From Patiria pectinifera (Eukaryota; Echinodermata; Asteroidea; Valvatida; Asterinidae), in contig CM057129.1 in the NCBI GenBank assembly GCA_029964075.1, positions 12,639,430-12,703,429 on the forward strand: a stretch of DNA of 64,000 nucleotides, written 5' to 3'. The notes under the pieces were generated by a model. It was not told the DNA's origin, did no database searches, and worked only from the letters and a program-made list of their open reading frames with translations. Every line of letters begins with the position of its first letter. Position 1 is the stretch's first letter. Positions 13,657-21,903 of this stretch are shown here, piece by piece. A program made the translations under genes and the position numbers.

Positions 13657-14665
13657 TGATGATGATGCGTGCGAGAACGAATTTCAGGTCCACTTTTGCG
13701 ACCCCATAAATTCGAGCTGTTTGGATGCTAGTTGTGATTTCATTCGTACGTGTAAAATGTTCGCCTTTTGCGGACGTTAAAGAAACCGCAAATTTTTTTG
13801 CATTGGTGATTGTCACCGCGCACTGTTCCCGAGACACACAACGTGTATAGCGTACACTGACAACGACACGAAAAACGTATTTGTACTCCGTCATGTCCGA
13901 TGTAAACAAGTGGGATTTTTTTTGTCTTTTCACGGGAACGGTAAGACATTAGGTTGGTTGCCTTGCAACCAGATGTTTGAAATAGGCTAAGTAAACAATC
14001 CAAAACATGACATTTTCTGGGATTTCAGGGCCTAGTGCCCCTTTAACGCTAATTGCTGTCAGTGCACACTGAGAACCCATGTCAGTACTAATGTATACAT
14101 AGTCTCTGTGGAATCACTGCAATACACTTATTAGGTTCTCAGACTCTTTTTTTTCCCTTAAATTAAAACTATCCCTTCAAACCAGTGATCTTTTGATCCA
14201 TAGCTAATCTCATCCACTGTGGCAGCTCGATGACAGACTTGACAGCCATTTATTTAATCGCAGTGGCTATCGTTACGGCAGCCGCAATGCGATTTTCAAC
14301 TACGAGTTACCGCATGGTAGTAAACCATCTGGTTGTAATGCTACAGCCATTTGATTTTTTTTTCCATTCAAATCAATGTAACCAATGTAAAGCGAGGCTG
14401 GAAGGACTTAAAGGGTGGCAGCATGATAAAGGTCTATAGTATTCAACGTCAGGATTGTCGGCTGTTAGATACCGACTATCGACTGAATGGTTTGCGGACT
14501 TAATTTCCCTTAAAAAAAAAATTCTCCAAAGCCACTTAAGTACAAACAAGTACAAAGTACTTCGAGTACAAAGAAAAAATGAAATCTAAAAGAAAACGAT
14601 GTCGTTAGGGCAGTCATAATGTCCTTTTTAAAGCACTTTCAAAGAAAATGTGACTTTTCCACCTT
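13657..14665. other. Non-coding stretch
   Basis: No exon or known repeat recognised. The open frames here are short and lack domain character. Confidence 0.4.
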
Positions 14666-14689
14666 TGTTTGCAGTTTGTTATTTTGCTT

Positions 14690-14932
14690 TTTAAATATAG
14701 GCCTACATTGTATTTTCTGTTCAAAAAGGGGGGGGGGGGGGGGCTGGGGCTTATACCATATTTCAATAGGGGTGCTGTTTATACCAGCATAATTTTTTTG
14801 GTGGGGGGGGGGGTTCGCATTATTTTGGGGGGTATTTGTATGATATTTTATTTTTTGGACAGAGCTGGGGGGATTTTTGACCCCAACACCCCCCCCCCTC
14901 CCCCTCCCCTGGATCCACGCCTGGTGTTTTAA
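14690..14932 (-). repeat. Poly-G rich repeat with GGATCCACGCCTGG end
   Basis: A run of about 16 G at 14726, a second G run near 14803, then a C-rich run at 14889 and the terminal GGATCCACGCCTGG. The end and the composition match the poly-G/GGATCC repeats at 9543, 31805 and 54026. The left boundary is not defined. Confidence 0.5.
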
Positions 14933-15118
14933 CCTTACATGTATGTATGTATATAGGAACGGGGTCCTAAAAGCAAGGATTAACTGAATCTGGGACTGAC
15001 ACGACTGAGAAACATTTTCAATTTTGTAAGGAAATACAATGTACTTTACAATGTACAAAATTTCTCGAATCTACTAGTACTACACAGACTTTGTACACAA
15101 TCACGGAAGGTGTGGCCT

Positions 15119-15723
15119 GCACCTGATTTCGTAACTAACGATGCGTCGCAGCTGCGACGCGTCCTGCAATCCATTTCACGACACATGTTGTAAGTGAAAT
15201 GCGACGTAGGTGTATTTATAGCACAACTCAGTGACTGTTTTATGTATTTAGTCAGCATACAGTAAATAGTCGTCTGATATTCAACAAAGAGTTGTTGGAT
15301 CTCAGCTCGAAATTTGTTAAAACGTAAAACAAATTGGTGGCCGTGCGATGCAAATTTAAAGGAAAACAAGCTCTCAGATCAGTGTGGACTGTATAGGCCT
15401 AGCTACTTTGAAATTTCAACTGCAATATTCCAGTCTAATTCATAAACTTTCAATGAATTTTCTATTTACAAGTTTACACACATTGCCTGGAATCTCATTT
15501 TTGTCATATTTATGGCATTAAACCGGCTTAGAGAGGGATTCTTCATATTTTGCGATGACCACTAGACACGTCGTTCAACACATACGCGTTCAACACAGAC
15601 GCGTTCAACACATCGCAAGTTGGCCTATCGTTAAATGGATGATACGAGACGTTGCGAGTTGCAACGTGTTACACGTCGTAACTTAAGTTTCGACGTGTTG
15701 CAGCGCTTCGTGAAATCGGGTGC
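15119..15723. mobile_element. Possible foldback/TIR element rich in CGTC motifs
   Basis: GCACCTGATTTCGTAA at 15119 and GCACCCGATTTCACGA read on the minus strand from 15723 are imperfect terminal inverted repeats. The interior has a near-perfect palindrome around 15140-15162 (ATGCGTCGCAG/CTGCGACGCGT) and three copies of an ACGCGTTCAACACA-type word near 15580-15615. No transposase frame. The family is unknown and a chance arrangement is possible. Confidence 0.4.
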
Positions 15724-16464
15724 TGTATTGCTGGTTAGGCCACACGTCTAGTTTCCCGACCAACCTACCGACTACTGAGGAGTTTGTTATAGGCGGAAAC
15801 TGGCACATAGGCCTATATATGGACTCCTGTCCAGAAAGATGTCAACATTTCTCAAAAAATATGAAGAAAGATTAGCTAATCTACCCGGAGGGCAAAAGAT
15901 GAGACATCATAGAATACAAGCGTAAGCAGTGGTATGTAAAAAAGTGCCCACAAAAACTGCGCCAAAAGTGTTTGGACCAATGCTAAACTAGGTCATTGTA
16001 GGTACAATGGTTGGAAAGACGTGTGGCCGAACCGGCGAACGTGCAGCAAAACCGACGCCGCACACCAGCATGACCAGGGCTACATGATCATAAACACAGG
16101 AACCAGACCCATATCTCTTTGAAAAATAAGGAACAATTGTTTAAAGGACCTCTTCGGGCCACATATTTTTGTTTTTTAAAGCAGAGTTTTCACTCACCTA
16201 CCGAGTGACCACCATTATTTCCACTGATTTTCACTGATTTCCAATTCCAGTTCCAAATGTAGCGCCAGCTGTCCGACCGAAAAAAGGGACAATTTCATCG
16301 ATTGGAGGCGCTGTTCAAAGCAGCAAAGCATGTGCCGGACAGGTACAGGGGGCGCTCTTCTTAACGGCATGTTACAATTTGCGACACGTTCTGCTAATAA
16401 TCCAGTAGCAATCCAAGACGCTTTCTCGAGCTTCGCTTCCTTCACTCGCTACACAAACCATTTG
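15724..16464. other. Non-coding stretch
   Basis: No recognisable exon. The long minus-strand frames at 16215-16716 lie over the antisense of LINE-derived sequence and are not supported as genes. Confidence 0.4.
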
Positions 16465-16963
16465 GATGATAAATGACACAGTGCTGGAGGTAAAAAAAAA
16501 AAAACCAGCCAGCTCCTCTAAAGCCCAAGGGTCGGATGCAATCCCTGCCGAGTGCCGAGATGTAGTAGGCGGAATAAACGCTACAACAGAAGCTAAGGAC
16601 CCTCCGTCTTTCAAGCAATCTGGACCGAAAGATATTTCCACAGCAATAAAAACAAAATGCTTCCATAGTCCATCTCTAGTGTTAGGGCAATAGCCCTGTA
16701 GTCTTGTGACAGCCACACAGGAATTTCCCTCTTGTTAATTACTGCCGGCAAGACACTGGCTGGTGTTTTGCACAGCTCGTTTGATTTTACATCTGGAGCA
16801 CCGATCGAGGACCTTCTCTCAGAGACCCAGTGTGGCTTTCGATCGTGCCGGCTGAGGGACAGTTGACATGATTTTCGCCGTAATAAGACATCCAGGAAAA
16901 ATGTCAGGAACAGCAACGCGACCTGTGACCTCTTTACAACATTTGTCGATTTGCCTTTGACAC
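16465..16963 (+). pseudogene. Decayed LINE reverse transcriptase, upstream part
   Basis: Several frames carry pieces of a non-LTR reverse transcriptase in the right order: SSKAQGSDAIPAE (usual form SGKAPGSDAIPAE) near 16510, then ASGAPIEDLLSETQCGF-like sequence near 16795-16840, then TTFVDLP near 16935-16955 (usual form TFVDLTKAFDTV). Stops and frameshifts show that it is dead. The sequence breaks at 16963, where the LTR element begins, and resumes at 19470. It is the landing site of that insertion. Confidence 0.7.
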
Positions 16964-17391
16964 TGTAACGGACAGTCTATGTACACTTTTGTTGTCATTG
17001 CTTTCTAGCACTGGTGCTCCGGCGGAGGGGCTCCGGCGGCGCGCACCTGACCTGGATTTGGGTCTGGCTAGCGCGCGCTCCGGAAATAGGCTCTACAAAT
17101 AGGTTGGCTAAGTGGGGTTCTTTTGTTCAATTGCGCGGGAAGAACTTGGCTGGATTCCAGGGTTGGGTACAGTTGCTACATTGTAATACATTTTGTGAAA
17201 CTGTGCATGTCTACGTCTATGCTGGGAATTGATCAGTTGCAGTTCTGGTAGCGGTGCGGCAAGTTGCCCGCAAACTCCGCTTGGCGAAATAAATGAGATC
17301 TTCCTTCAGAGTTAGAAATCCCGTCTGTCTGTCCCCTTTTCTTGCGTTTGGCCGGATTTGGCGGACAAGAGCCCAGTAGGATCCCGCTACA
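16964..17391 (+). repeat. 5' LTR
   Basis: A 428-bp LTR bounded by TG...CA. AATAAATGAGATCTTCC near 17288 may include the polyadenylation signal (AATAAA). GC-rich inverted motifs (CTCCGGCGGAGGGGCTCCGG, GCGCGCGCTCCGG) occupy the first half. It matches 19042-19469 almost base for base. Confidence 0.9.
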
Positions 17392-17393
17392 AA

Positions 17394-17411
17394 TGGTGGC
17401 AGCGGTGGGAT
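17394..17411 (+). promoter_or_regulatory. Primer-binding site for tRNA-Leu (AAG type)
   Basis: TGGTGGCAGCGGTGGGAT is the exact complement of the last 18 bases of a mature tRNA ending ATCCCACCGCTGCCA plus CCA. From memory this is the 3' end of animal tRNA-Leu(AAG). It lies two bases after the LTR, the expected position for minus-strand DNA priming. Confidence 0.8.
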
Positions 17412-17438
17412 ATTGACGGGATTTTGGACCGACTGGAA

Positions 17439-17744
17439 ATGACGGAAAGCCGAGCCGCAGTTGAGATCGTGGACGCCATCAACGATGTCATCATTGACGT
17501 TCGGAAGGTGGGAGACTCCTTGGAGCGGCAGATTTGTGGATCAGCCTATTCCTCGGACAGACGTAATCCACAGGCAACTGGTTCAGCGGTAGGTGTGTTG
17601 CAGAGGATCAACAAAATGATCGCCGAATTGGAAGCGATGTACAGCTCCGATGATTCTACCAGTGCGGATCAGGAAGAAGACGGACGAGCAAGCCTGTTCA
17701 GCGGTCCGGGGCAGAAGTTGATGTTAGGCCGGGTTGTCGCGTGA
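17439..17744 (+). CDS. LTR-element ORF1, possible Gag-like protein, function unknown
   Basis: The first ATG after the primer site opens a 101-codon frame ending in TGA at 17742. The protein starts MTESRAAVEIVDAINDVI and continues with an amphipathic, charged, probably helical stretch (residues about 5-65), then an acidic segment (SADQEEDG). A non-ATG upstream extension reaches back into the LTR. I do not recognise the family. First position in the element and helical content would suit a small Gag-like or structural protein, but no zinc knuckle is seen. The next frame overlaps its last 90 bases in the -1 register. A degraded copy of its start (MTKYTAIAEIVDTM) lies near 20800. Confidence 0.45.
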   Translation: MTESRAAVEIVDAINDVIIDVRKVGDSLERQICGSAYSSDRRNPQATGSAVGVLQRINKMIAELEAMYSSDDSTSADQEEDGRASLFSGPGQKLMLGRVVA

Positions 17745-18613
17745 ATCGGGAGACCACGAGTAGGGAGGCCGCTGCGAGCGATGATAGCCCTGCTGTTGAC
17801 GTGGAGCCCCGTCCCGTGATACTGGCGAGCATGACGGCTGTCCATCGGATCGAGGTTCGTGGATGCACTGACTTTTCCAGTCCTGATCCAACTGCTGCGG
17901 AGGACTTTAGCTGCACATCGATAGCTCGATTGTTGCGGACATCTCCATCGATGCACACAGATCCACCGTTGTGGACGGCTCCGCTGGTGCATGCCGATCA
18001 GCCGGAGCACGCTGAACTCATCGACCGCCGTACTGCCGGGACAGCAACTCAGACCACGGACAATCGACCACAAGACACTGACCTTCATGTTCAGGTGACG
18101 GCAACCGAGTCGGAGCGGCACTATCCCCCGGCGAAAGCAGCCCCGCTGGAGCAAGCAACGACATTGACTTTCAGACCGCAGGTGCAGGTGACAGGGACAA
18201 GAACGGTAAGCCAACAGACTGCGGATCCGGCGATGCAGGACGCATCAAAGAAGACGAGGCCGAAGGTACAGGGAGTACCACAGAAGACAGGATACCCGTT
18301 GGTGCAGGGAGCATCAAAGGCTGGGAATCCGCCGGTGCAGGGTGCACCACAGAAGACGAGGCCGCCGAAGAAGATGGGGAATCCGCCGGTGCGGGGTGCA
18401 CCACAGAAGACGAGGCTGCCGGAGAAGACAACAGTGCGTGGACAGACACCACGGAAGACAACGGGACCAAAGCAAGGTTGGGGAGTCAACGACCAGGTGG
18501 CAGGAGTACAGCGACGTGACCTGTGTACTTGGCTGAAGACACTAAAGCTTGCGAAGTGCAACACAGACAGAGACTGGAGAGAAGTTCTCTCTTGGATGGA
18601 CATTGTTTTGTGA
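17654..18613 (+). CDS. LTR-element ORF2, Pro/Thr/Lys-rich protein with tandem repeats
   Basis: The frame is open from just after a stop at 17651 to TGA ending at 18613, roughly 319 codons. It has no good ATG near its start, so it may be read by a -1 shift from ORF1 over 17654-17741 or begin at an internal codon. The middle is Thr/Pro/Ala-rich and low complexity. From about 18230 it carries degenerate 17-18 residue repeats of the type QGAPQKTRPPKKMGNPPV, highly basic. The tail (residues LCTWLKTLKLAKCNTDRDWREVLSWMDI) is non-repetitive. I recognise no retroviral enzyme or zinc finger. The basic repeats could bind nucleic acid, but that is inference. The same repeat forms the minisatellite at 21050-23260. 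Confidence 0.45.
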   Translation, partial: FYQCGSGRRRTSKPVQRSGAEVDVRPGCRVNRETTSREAAASDDSPAVDVEPRPVILASMTAVHRIEVRGCTDFSSPDPTAAEDFSCTSIARLLRTSPSMHTDPPLWTAPLVHADQPEHAELIDRRTAGTATQTTDNRPQDTDLHVQVTATESERHYPPAKAAPLEQATTLTFRPQVQVTGTRTVSQQTADPAMQDASKKTRPKVQGVPQKTGYPLVQGASKAGNPPVQGAPQKTRPPKKMGNPPVRGAPQKTRLPEKTTVRGQTPRKTTGPKQGWGVNDQVAGVQRRDLCTWLKTLKLAKCNTDRDWREVLSWMDIVL

Positions 18614-19028
18614 AAAAGTAAGGACATAAAGGACAGTTTCCAAGTAAAGTGAACAAGGAAAAAAAACTGTAAAAGAATGTGTTGAAATTGTTGTAAGGTA
18701 GGCTAGTAGTCACGGTTTGTTGTATCACTGTTTGATTCTGTGCACCAGTCTGGGGACTAGAATCAACGCCGATCAACTTCCATTGAGGACACCCATTGAT
18801 AAACAAAGTAAAGTGTTTGATTTCTCATGTTGTTTCTAAAATGTTTCCCTGTTGAAGAGGTTGTCATCATGGATTGCTGGATTAACGTTTGATCTGAGTA
18901 ACCATTTTGGGGACCAGATCAACGTTGCTCCACATCCCTTGAGGACACCCAATGTTGGGTTAAAGAAAATAAAAAAATCATGTAAAATGTGTTGTATGTG
19001 CCCCTATTCAGGAAAATAGGCCCAATTT
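18614..19028 (+). other. Untranslated 3' interior of the LTR element
   Basis: No long frame. Two short related segments near 18740-18800 and 18895-18955 (GGGGACTAGAATCAACG / GGGGACCAGATCAACG and TTGAGGACACCCA) form an imperfect direct repeat of about 155 bp spacing. Confidence 0.5.
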
Positions 19029-19041
19029 AAGGAGGGGGTAG
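19029..19041 (+). promoter_or_regulatory. Polypurine tract
   Basis: AAGGAGGGGGTAG directly precedes the right LTR, the standard position for plus-strand priming in LTR elements. Confidence 0.75.
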
Positions 19042-19469
19042 TGTAACGGACAGTCTATGTACACTTTTGTTGTCATTGCTTTCTAGCACTGGTGCTCCGG
19101 CGGAGGGGCTCCGGCGGCGCGCACCTGACCTGGATTTGGGTCTGGCTAGCGCGCGCTCCGGAAATAGGCTCTACAAATAGGTTGGCTAAGTGGGGTTCTT
19201 TTGTTTAATTGCGCGGGAAGAACTTGGCTGGATTCCAGGGTTGGGTAAAGTTGCTACATTGTAATACATTTTGTGAAACTGTGCATGTCTACGTCTATGC
19301 TGGGAATTGATCAGTTGCAGTTCTGGTAGCGGTGCGGCAAGTTGCCCGCAGACTCCGCTTGGCGAAATAAATGAGATCTTCCTTCAGAGTTAGAAATCCC
19401 GTCTGTCTGTCCCCTTTTCTTGCGTTTGGCCGGATTTGGCGGACAAGAGCCCAGTAGGATCCCGCTACA
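19042..19469 (+). repeat. 3' LTR
   Basis: A 428-bp near-identical copy of 16964-17391. Differences noticed by eye: TTGTTTAATT against TTGTTCAATT, GGGTAAAG against GGGTACAG, and CCCGCAGAC against CCCGCAAAC. Confidence 0.9.
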
Positions 19470-20115
19470 ACACGTTCGGTCAGTCGACGGAGAGTTGAAG
19501 CTCCGCGCAAAGTTTAGATGTCGAGCGAGACAGGTTCATTCAAGCCGTTCGCCAGTAATTTGATGACGGCATGATGGCTCACTGTACTGGATGACTACGC
19601 GGGGAGACGTCAGAAGTAATTCTCATTCACAATTGGCGTCAAGTAATTAAGGATGTGTGCTTGCCCCTACGGTTTCCAACATGAATTAACTGCAGTGCCA
19701 GTCGTTTTGCCAAACCAGCATAAAAGAAGGCACCCCTATCAGAGCTACAAGACTGACGGTAAACTGTTCACGGAGGCTGAGATCTCGAGCTGTGACGAAA
19801 GTAAAGGAAACTGTCAACAGAGTCTTCCTATTTGCTGGTGATTGTGCCCTCAATGCCAGTTTAGGGCAATTGAAGCACGCAGACAAGCATGGACTGGCTT
19901 TCCATATGGCATATGTTACAGCTTTGCATGGTGTCATGATCAACACAAAAAAGACAGAAGTCAGGCATAAGTGTTCCAGGAAAGCCTTATCGCGAGCCGC
20001 ATGTAACTGTGAAAGGCCGGAACCTATAAGCATTTTGACAGCCTCACTTACCTATAGCATAGGCAGCAACCTGTCAAGAACAGTCAACATCGATGACGGG
20101 CGAGGACGATGACGA
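19470..20115 (+). pseudogene. Decayed LINE reverse transcriptase, downstream part
   Basis: This continues the LINE interrupted at 16963. In scattered frames it holds GCVLAPT near 19652-19672 (usual form KQGCVLAPTLF), YKTDGKLF near 19750, TKVKETVNRVFLFAGDCALNAS near 19791-19860 (catalytic FADD box altered to FAGD), MINTKKTEV near 19937, and NLSRTVNIDD near 20070. Stops and altered catalytic residues show that it is inactive. Joining it to the upstream part restores the expected codon context around the target duplication. Confidence 0.75.
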
Positions 20116-20271
20116 AAATCTGAAGCTATTGTGGGCCAATTTCTCCTACATGTGGTGTAGTACTATGTAATCATGACGTAATGCGAGTGATTTATTAAGA
20201 CACCTTTTTGACAGTTTGGTATGTAAAACGTGTTAAAATATGTAGCAATAATATAGGTTAACTGTTAATAC
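20116..20271. other. Non-coding spacer
   Basis: Short AT-rich stretch between the LINE remnant and the relic LTR. Nothing recognised. Confidence 0.4.
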
Positions 20272-20744
20272 TGTAACGGACACTTTTGGAAGCCTTTTTT
20301 CCTTTCATTTTGTTCATGAGCCGCCGTCAGCGCGCACCGTTGGCATATTATGGGCGTACTAAACTTGAGAACATGCAGGAGGAAGGGTTTGGCCAGACGC
20401 CAGGGCAGATATGATTATACATTGTGTAACAATGATATTATTGAGTCTGTTGGAGGCAGCCCCGTCACCAGTTCCGGGCATTGGGGGCACAGTACAAACT
20501 GGGGGGGGGGGGGTGCACATCAAAAGCAAACAAAACACACACACATATATATTTTTTGTGCTTTTTTTTGGTCCCCTGCCCCCCTCGTAACGGGCATGGT
20601 TGAAGGTTGTCTTGCCATGCCAGGAGGCAGGAGGAGTACTGAGTTCAATGAGTGAGCATCGAGAAGTGGGATTGAGTTCGTTTGTTTACATTTGCGATTG
20701 GCCGACGGGAACAAACAATGACCTGGCAATAGGCGTCCGATACA
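20272..20744 (+). repeat. Relic LTR related to the 16964 element
   Basis: It begins TGTAACGGACAC like the intact LTR, contains CAGCGCGCACC at a comparable place, and ends GATACA followed by AA and a primer-like site. The middle is divergent and carries a poly-G/CACACACATATAT block at 20503-20570. No matching right LTR was found downstream. Confidence 0.6.
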
Positions 20745-20746
20745 AA

Positions 20747-20764
20747 TGGTGGCAGTGATGGGAT
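20747..20764 (+). promoter_or_regulatory. Relic primer-binding site
   Basis: TGGTGGCAGTGATGGGAT differs from the intact tRNA-Leu site at two positions, CGG to TGA, and is likewise two bases from the LTR end. Confidence 0.6.
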
Positions 20765-21049
20765 AATTTGACTCAATGCAATTTGCAACACGACTAAAAA
20801 TGACGAAGTACACAGCCATTGCTGAAATCGTGGATACGATGTCTTTATTAACTTTCGGAGGTTGGAAGACTCCTTGGAGTTTTCTTCGTACAGACGTGGA
20901 AAAAATCCTTGGGCCATAAGATAAGCGGTTGATGTGAACCAAAGGATCTGTTTCAGTAAAAAGATCACGTCAAATTGGAATCGATGTACAGCTTAGCTAA
21001 GGCCGGAGGTACAGTGATTACCACAGAAGACAGGATACCCATTGGTGCA
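20765..21049 (+). pseudogene. Degraded internal region of the relic LTR element
   Basis: ATGACGAAGTACACAGCC near 20800 and GAAATCGTGGA correspond to the ORF1 start of the intact element. GGAAGACTCCTTGGAG near 20863 corresponds to 17508-17524. From about 21005 the sequence joins the ORF2 repeat region (ACCACAGAAGACAGGATACC). Frames are broken and most of ORF2 is missing. Confidence 0.65.
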
Positions 21050-21567
21050 TATGGTGCATCAAAGGCTAGGAATCCGCCGGTGCAGGGTGCACCACAGAAG
21101 ACAAGGCCGTCGAAGACAGGGATCCGCCGGTGCATGGTTCAGGGTGCAGGGTGCACCACAGAAGACAAGGCCGTCGAAGACAGGGAATCCGCCGTTGCAG
21201 GGTGCAACACAGCAAACAAGGCCGTCGAAGATAGGGGATTTGCCCAAGCAGGGTGCATGACAGAAGACAAGGCCGTTGAAGATAGGAAATCGGCCAATGC
21301 ATGGTTTATTGAGACAAGACCATTGAAGACAGGGAGTCCGTTGGTGCAGGGTGCACCACAGAAGTCAAGACCGTCAAGAAAAGGGAATCTGCCGGTGCAG
21401 GGTGCACCAAGGGCGTCGGAGATAGGGAATTAGCCGGTGCAGGGTGCACCACAGAAGACAAGGTCGTCGAGGATAGGGAGTCTGCCCGTGCGGGGTGCAC
21501 CACAGAAGACAAGGCCATCGAAGACAGGTAATCCACCGTTGCAGGTTGCACCGCAGAAGAGAAGGCT
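21050..21567 (+). repeat. Coding-derived 51-bp minisatellite, left block
   Basis: About ten units of the form GCACCACAGAAGACAAGGCC-GTCGAAGACAGGGAATCCGC-CGGTGCAGGGT (51 bp, 17 codons, reading QGAPQKTRPSKTGNPPV). Unit length is mostly kept, so frames stay open on both strands. The founder units are in ORF2 of the LTR element (18290-18430). The right block continues after a SINE insertion. Confidence 0.9.
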
Positions 21568-21903
21568 GTCGAAAGGTGGCATGGCTGGCTTGTGCATAAG
21601 GCGCTCGCCTCTCACCAAGGTGACTACGGTTCGAATCCTGACCGCGGATCGCATGTGAGTAGAGTTGTGCGTTGGTTCTCTCCTGTGCCACGAGGGTTTT
21701 TCTCCGGGCCCTCCGATTTTCCTTCCTCCTGAGAAATCAAACACTTTCGATCTCAGGCTGTGCTCCGTGGTCATTATATGGGTCGATGTGGCCGGCAGCC
21801 ATAGGCGCCTTTACGTGCCAGCGGCCCGACCACGTTGTAGCCGCATCCTTTGCAATTCAGCATACCAGCTGCAAGTAAGGATGATAGCATCCCAAATTAT
21901 AAT
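21568..21903 (+). mobile_element. tRNA-derived SINE inserted in the minisatellite
   Basis: It has a tRNA-like head with GGTGGCATGGCTGGCTTGTG, then GCGCTCGCCTCTCACC, then the B-box GGTTCGAATCCTGACC (about 21575-21648). The body follows (GTGCCACGAGGGTTTTTCTC, GCCATAGGCGCC) and an A/T-rich tail AAATTATAATTATA ends near 21908. The 51-bp array stops at GTCGAA on the left and resumes at TAGGGAATC on the right, which locates the insertion inside one unit. Confidence 0.75.

Larger units (their letters stand above)
16964..19469 (+). mobile_element. Complete, young non-autonomous LTR retrotransposon (2.5 kb)
   Basis: Two direct repeats of 428 bp bound the element (16964-17391 and 19042-19469). They start TGTAACGG, end GCTACA, and differ at only about three positions by eye, which implies a recent insertion. 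A primer-binding site lies 2 bp inside the left LTR and a polypurine tract abuts the right LTR. The 4-bp sequence ACAC is duplicated at 16960-16963 and 19470-19473. The 1650-bp interior holds two overlapping frames with no protease, reverse transcriptase, RNase H or integrase, so enzymes must come from elsewhere. Size and content are TRIM/LARD-like, but the presence of frames is unusual for those classes. Confidence 0.9.

Noticed and set aside
18121-18627. Minus-strand frame of 168 codons over the LTR element
   Set aside because: Antisense of ORF2 repeats. The element's LTR, primer site and polypurine tract set the coding strand as plus.
21575-21648. Functional tRNA gene
   Set aside because: The arms do not pair cleanly and the tRNA-like head continues into a SINE body with an A/T tail. 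The same holds at 11971, 27871, 33970 and 60930.
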